NCBI GenBank assembly: GCA_031429355.1
Contig: JANOZM010000003.1
Location: 1 to 7,755, forward strand
From: JANOZM01 sp031429355
GTDB lineage: Bacteria; Pseudomonadota; Gammaproteobacteria; Burkholderiales; Burkholderiaceae_E
Direction: 5' to 3'
DNA length: 7,755 bases
Position numbers and translations under genes: made by a program. Below are positions 5,413 through 7,755 of this stretch, in pieces. How positions within the stretch are numbered: position 1 is the first letter of the stretch; each line of letters starts with the position of its first letter. Below the pieces are notes generated by a model. The model ran no database searches, was not told where the DNA came from, and saw only the letters and a list, made by a program, of their open reading frames with translations.

Positions 5413-5780
5413 TCCATTGCCTTTGGCCCTAGAACCGGTCGTAAGGTGCTGACGTTGCGCGAGGCAACGCCGATTGATAGCGGCAGTGACTATGAACGTA
5501 AACCATTGTGCGCTGACGAGCAAGGCTTTAGCTTGCACGCAGCCGTGCGCTGCCAGGCTAATGAACGATTGAAACTAGAACGTCTGTGCCGTTACATTAC
5601 CCGCCCAGCGTTGGCTAATGATCGAGTCAAGATCAACGGGCGAGGGCAGGTGAAGCTCAAACTAAAGACGCCATGGCACCACGCATCATGTGATGTCGCC
5701 GTTGGAGTTCATGCAAAGGCTGGCGGCATTGGTTCCAAGACCACGGCTTCATCTCCATCCGATTTCATGGAGTATTGGGG
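5413..5780 (+). pseudogene. IS91-family transposase, internal fragment with two frameshifts
   Basis: The middle to C-terminal part of a second, plus-strand IS91-type transposase. The first segment reads SIAFGPRTGRKVLTLREATP, then GFSLHAAVRCQANERLKLER and LCRYITRPALANDRV, then GQVKLKLKTPW to about 5674. The next is one frame over (GTTHHVMSPLEFMQRLAALV, then PRPRLHL, about 5674-5755). After an extra base near 5756 the third frame gives IRFHGVL and stops matching at about 5780, where the IS110-type element begins. The catalytic N-terminal domain is absent. It overlaps in content with copy A (RLAALVPRPRLHLIRFHGVL) but differs clearly in bases, so it comes from another element. Dead remnant. Confidence 0.87.
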
Positions 5781-5789
5781 ATAGACATC

Positions 5790-5802
5790 ATGAATTGACC
5801 TG
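5790..5802 (+). repeat. Left subterminal inverted repeat of the IS110-type element
   Basis: ATGAATTGACCTG is the exact reverse complement of 7235-7247. Subterminal repeats set slightly in from the true ends are characteristic of IS1111-type elements. Confidence 0.8.
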
Positions 5803-5866
5803 CGCATCCTCAAGCAGCGTGGATTAAGCTTGGGGTTTGTTCAACCACAAGCGCAGAGCCACAATT

Positions 5867-5873
5867 AAGGAGG
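5867..5873 (+). promoter_or_regulatory. Strong ribosome binding site of the IS110-type transposase
   Basis: AAGGAGG, a full Shine-Dalgarno match, lies 6 bases before the ATG at 5880. It fixes the start of the transposase gene. Confidence 0.8.
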
Positions 5874-5879
5874 CAGGTC

Positions 5880-6991
5880 ATGAAGGAGTTTAGCAAATAT
5901 GTTGGTCTGGATGTCCACAAAGAAACCATCGCCGTAGCTGTTGCTGACGGCACTTCAAGTGAAGTGCGTTTTGTCGGCGAAATCGTCAATACGCCCGAAG
6001 CTATCAACAAGTTGATCAAGCAACTAAAGGTCGGTGATGCGGTGCTTAAGTTTTGCTATGAAGCCGGTCCTTGTGGTTATGGCATTCATCGACACCTCAC
6101 GGATCTGGGTTGGGACTGCATCGTTGTCGCACCTTCTCTGATCCCTAGGAAAGCGGGGGATCGAGTCAAGACAGATCGACGTGATGCACTCTCGTTAGCA
6201 CGCTTACATCGGGCTGGTGAACTCACTGCAGTCTGGGTACCGGACGGCGCGCAAGAAGCCCTGCGTGATCTGACTCGCGCTCGCGAGGATATGAAGCACT
6301 TGCAGTTACAAGCCAAACAACGGCTACTCGCGTTCTTTCTTCGCCACGGCAAACGCTTTAGCGGTAAATGTCATTGGACTCGTGCGCACTATCGTTGGAT
6401 GATCGAAACAGTAAAATTCGAGCATCCGGCCCAACAAATCGTCTCGCAAGAATACACTGACACCGTGATCTTATTAGACAAACGTGTCAAAGCATTTGAT
6501 GAACATATTGAACGTGCTGCTAGCGCCAGTGTGTTCTGGCCGGTGATTCAATCACTGATGGCTTTGCGTGGCGTTAGCCTACTCGGGGCCACATCCATCG
6601 TGGCTGAGATTGGTGATCTCACGCGCTTTGCCAGTGCGCCACAACTCATGGCGTATTTAGGCTTAGTGCCCAGCGAACACTCGAGTGGCGCCAAACAAAC
6701 TCGAGGCGGTATTACCAAGACTGGCAACGGGCATGTTCGTCGGCTGATCATCGAAGCCGCTTGGGCTTATCGGCACCCAGCCCGAAAAACCAAACGCATT
6801 CAGCAACGCGCACCCCACAGGAGACCCAAGATATCGCCTGGAAGGCGCAAACTAGGCTGTGTTCACTTTATCAACGGTTGGAGGCACGCGGCAAACTGAA
6901 GGTGCAAGTGCCTACTGCCGTCGCCCGCGAACTCACCGGCTTTATTTGGGCCATCGGCCAAATAAAGCCGCAACTAAAACCAAACTTATAA
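5880..6991 (+). pseudogene. IS110-family (IS1111-type) DEDD transposase, frameshifted near 6807-6816
   Basis: This recombinase inserts the element using a guide RNA in this family. The N-terminal RuvC-like domain (DEDD_Tnp_IS110) has YVGLDVHKETIAVAVAD with D11, CYEAGPCGYG with E61, and VKTDRRDALSLARLHRAGEL with D99 and D102. The C-terminal Tnp_IS116 (transposase_20) domain has SLMALRGVSLLGATSIVAEI, then LMAYLGLVPSEHSSGAKQTR, with the conserved serine cluster at 265-269, and GGITKTGNGHVRRLIIEAAW. The frame then shifts by -1 around an ACCCCA run (6812-6817). The native end continues in the other frame as TPQETQDIAWKAQTRLCSLY and VPTAVARELTGFIWAI, stopping at 6989-6991. Repaired length would be about 370 residues. 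As read, the product ends at 6899 with an out-of-frame tail of about 35 residues. A sequencing error in the C run is possible. Confidence 0.88.
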
Positions 6992-7234
6992 GGCAACCCC
7001 ATGAACACGATGCAGTGTATCGGTAGCAAAACGGACAACGGTGGGAGAATCCTCGGAAACTACAGGAGGCATGCGGCAACGCAATGACCCTCGATGATAG
7101 AGCGAGGCATCGCGAGCCGAATCGGTTGTCATGCGGTAACCAAGCCGCGCATATCAGACTGATCAACCGTCGCAATGCTGCTCGTTCTGCTACCAATACA
7201 CTGCAGCAAAAACTAAAAGTTCAGAATAATTTGA
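6992..7234 (+). ncRNA. Candidate guide (bridge/seek) RNA region of the IS1111-type element
   Basis: This is the long non-coding stretch between the transposase stop and the right subterminal repeat. Elements of the IS1111 subgroup encode here the structured RNA that pairs with target and donor DNA. Visible structure includes CCTCG (7089-7093) pairing with CGAGG (7103-7107) and GGTT (7124-7127) pairing with AACC (7138-7141). CATGCGGCAAC (7070-7080) recurs as CATGCGGTAAC (7130-7140) exactly 60 bases later. The RNA is inferred from position and family. I could not fold it or define its loops or ends. Confidence 0.5.
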
Positions 7235-7247
7235 CAGGTCAATTCAT
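7235..7247 (-). repeat. Right subterminal inverted repeat of the IS110-type element
   Basis: CAGGTCAATTCAT is the exact reverse complement of 5790-5802. It marks the right limit of the element to within a few bases. Confidence 0.8.
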
Positions 7248-7250
7248 ATC

Positions 7251-7385
7251 AGGAATTTTAAAAGCCCTTTTTGCGAACGCTGCTGCCTTTTAATCTCACA
7301 AAATGAGCATCTGACTTGATTGCATGACAGCGTACGTGCGCGATGACGTCGGCAAAACGGCTATGCATACGCAAAAGTATCGCTG
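7251..7385. other. Stretch between the IS110-type element and IS91 terminus copy B
   Basis: There is no gene here. The left part (to about 7311) is unassigned flank and does not continue the IS91 transposase interrupted on the left side of the IS110-type element. The right part (7312-7385) is the diverged outer segment of the IS91-type 3' end, sharing CTTGAT and TGACAGCG with 1983-2000. Confidence 0.45.
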
Positions 7386-7577
7386 AATATCCGCATTAAT
7401 CGGCTTCAATTCGCATCGCAAGCGGCCGCCTTCACAACCACAATGTTTGGGCTGAACTATCAAGTTGTTAATTTGTCTTTTTGCACTTGACGCTTTTAGA
7501 ACGCCATTTGTCCACGCGCTGGCGCTCGGGGCGGCGGTTGCGGATCTAACCCAAGGTGATTCAGGATCTTGTCTATC
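7386..7577 (-). repeat. Direct repeat copy B: IS91-type 3' terminus, partner of 2055-2245
   Basis: This is the second copy of the IS91-type terminal region, in the same orientation as copy A and about 94% identical by eye. It is cut at 7577/7578, where copy A continues into the transposase gene and copy B changes into unrelated GC-rich hairpin sequence. It marks the right border of the cargo-bearing segment. Confidence 0.88.
7496..7577 (-). pseudogene. IS91-family transposase, last 26 codons (copy B)
   Basis: Minus-strand frame reading IDKILNHLGLDPQPPPRAPA then RGQMAF and a TAA stop at 7496-7498, equivalent to the C-terminus of copy A at 2164. Everything upstream was replaced at 7578. A longer open frame across 7296-7730 exists but runs in a different phase through this segment and is not the gene. 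Confidence 0.8.
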
Positions 7578-7582
7578 TTGTG

Positions 7583-7619
7583 GGGGCTTCAGGCTGACTT
7601 TGTCAGCAGTCTGAACCCC
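7583..7619 (+). repeat. Long imperfect hairpin
   Basis: GGGG (7583-7586), TTCAG (7588-7592) and GCTGAC (7593-7598) pair with GTCAGC (7602-7607), CTGAA (7611-7615) and CCCC (7616-7619). That makes a 15-bp interrupted stem with a TTT loop and small bulges (C7587, AGT 7608-7610). Its CCCC arm is shared with the next hairpin, so the two are mutually exclusive. Confidence 0.7.
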
Positions 7620-7636
7620 TTGCGGGGTTTGTTTAT
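7614..7636 (+). terminator. Probable Rho-independent terminator, plus strand
   Basis: AACCCC (7614-7619), loop TTGC, GGGGTT (7624-7629) and then a T-rich tail TGTTTATT form a classic intrinsic terminator for plus-strand transcripts. It overlaps the 3' arm of the upstream hairpin, an arrangement also seen in attenuators. No plus-strand gene is identified just upstream. Confidence 0.55.
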
Positions 7637-7716
7637 TGGTGCCCGGGGCCGTCGCTCGGTCACACTCGGGCGAGTGCAATCGCTGCGCTTTTGCTCTCGT
7701 CCACTCGCGCGACCCC

Positions 7717-7738
7717 GGAATCCCTTGCAAGGGATTCC
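7717..7738. repeat. 22-bp perfect palindrome
   Basis: The sequence reads identically on both strands from GGAATCCC through TTGCAA to GGGATTCC. It has no loop spacer, so it could be a dimer binding site or a cruciform or hairpin end. It lies near the window edge, in the unassigned GC-rich segment. Confidence 0.75.
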
Positions 7739-7755
7739 TTTCGAGTCCGGACGTA

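Larger units (their letters stand above)
5784..7250 (+). mobile_element. IS110-family (IS1111-type) insertion sequence, approximate ends
   Basis: The element carries a DEDD-type transposase gene and perfect 13-base subterminal inverted repeats (5790-5802 and 7235-7247). The short 5' leader (about 90 bases) and long 3' non-coding region (about 256 bases) match the IS1111 subgroup rather than the IS110 subgroup. The outer boundaries are estimates. IS91-type homology on the left stops at about 5780, and on the right there is no matching continuation of the IS91 gene, so the original target cannot be reconstructed from this window. The transposase is frameshifted, so the copy may be inactive unless it is complemented. 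Confidence 0.8.
7578..7755. other. GC-rich hairpin-dense segment interrupting IS91 copy B
   Basis: This segment is unrelated to the IS91 sequence it replaces and is visibly richer in GC and in inverted repeats than its neighbours. It contains a long hairpin, a terminator-like hairpin, CACTCG (7663-7668) facing CGAGTG (7671-7676), and a 22-bp palindrome. No coding region is supported. It is probably the end of another mobile element that continues beyond the window. Its family is not recognised. Confidence 0.5.

Noticed and set aside
5241..5432. 63-codon plus-strand open frame upstream of the IS91 fragment
   Set aside because: No recognisable family, no ribosome binding site, and it ends across the IS91 breakpoint in a different frame.
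7296..7730. 144-codon minus-strand open frame
   Set aside because: It crosses the IS91/hairpin junction, is out of phase with the recognisable IS91 C-terminus and reads through palindromes. It is low-complexity shadow coding.
7739..7752. TTCGAGTCC resembling a tRNA T-loop near the right edge
   Set aside because: The bases on either side do not form the 5-bp T stem, and no acceptor or anticodon arms are seen upstream.
1..7755. CRISPR array, tRNA, rRNA or plasmid origin
   Set aside because: No regularly spaced direct repeats, no cloverleaf or conserved rRNA motifs, and no iterons were seen on either strand.

Overview
The window is an accessory region built mostly from insertion-sequence debris, with a few non-transposon genes caught between the pieces. 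GC is moderate. The element types (IS3, IS91-like, IS256, IS110/IS1111-type) and the PIN/antitoxin pair suggest a proteobacterium, probably gammaproteobacterial. That is an impression from protein sequences, not a measurement. There are no rRNA, tRNA, CRISPR or core metabolic genes.

Left part (1-1406). A short unassigned flank is followed by an IS3-family element at 189-1406. It has 33-base imperfect inverted repeats, an orfA/orfB pair and a well-placed A6G slippage heptamer. OrfB looks intact. The apparent orfA start, with a good ribosome binding site, is followed directly by an in-frame TGA. The element abuts and cuts a PIN-domain toxin gene.

1407-2540. The minus strand carries an intact small antitoxin gene overlapping the 5' half of the PIN toxin gene. 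The rest of the toxin is not found beyond the IS and there is no target duplication. Further right is a minus-strand 3' fragment of an IS91-type transposase with its downstream terminal region.

2661-5143. Two minus-strand genes are the non-IS content. One encodes a caspase/CHAT-like peptidase of about 291 aa (2661-3536). The other encodes a 267-aa protein with an N-terminal T5orf172-type GIY-YIG domain, a coiled coil, two transmembrane helices and a C-terminal coiled coil (4340-5143). Between them lies a 3' remnant of an IS256-type transposase on the plus strand and possibly a stub of an IS66 accessory gene. Both genes resemble conflict or defence effectors, but they are about 0.8 kb apart and are not an evident operon.

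5413-7755. A frameshifted plus-strand piece of a second IS91-type transposase runs into an IS110-family (IS1111-type) element at about 5784-7250. This element has perfect 13-base subterminal inverted repeats, a frameshifted transposase and a roughly 256-base 3' non-coding region where IS1111-type elements encode their guide (bridge/seek) RNA. Next comes a second copy of the IS91 3' terminus (7386-7577), about 94% identical to 2055-2245 and in the same orientation. It is interrupted by a hairpin-rich, GC-rich segment that includes a probable Rho-independent terminator and a 22-bp perfect palindrome.

The two direct IS91 termini flank the peptidase and GIY-YIG genes. This is compatible with past one-ended (ISCR-like) mobilisation of cargo or with recombination between the repeats. 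That is inference.
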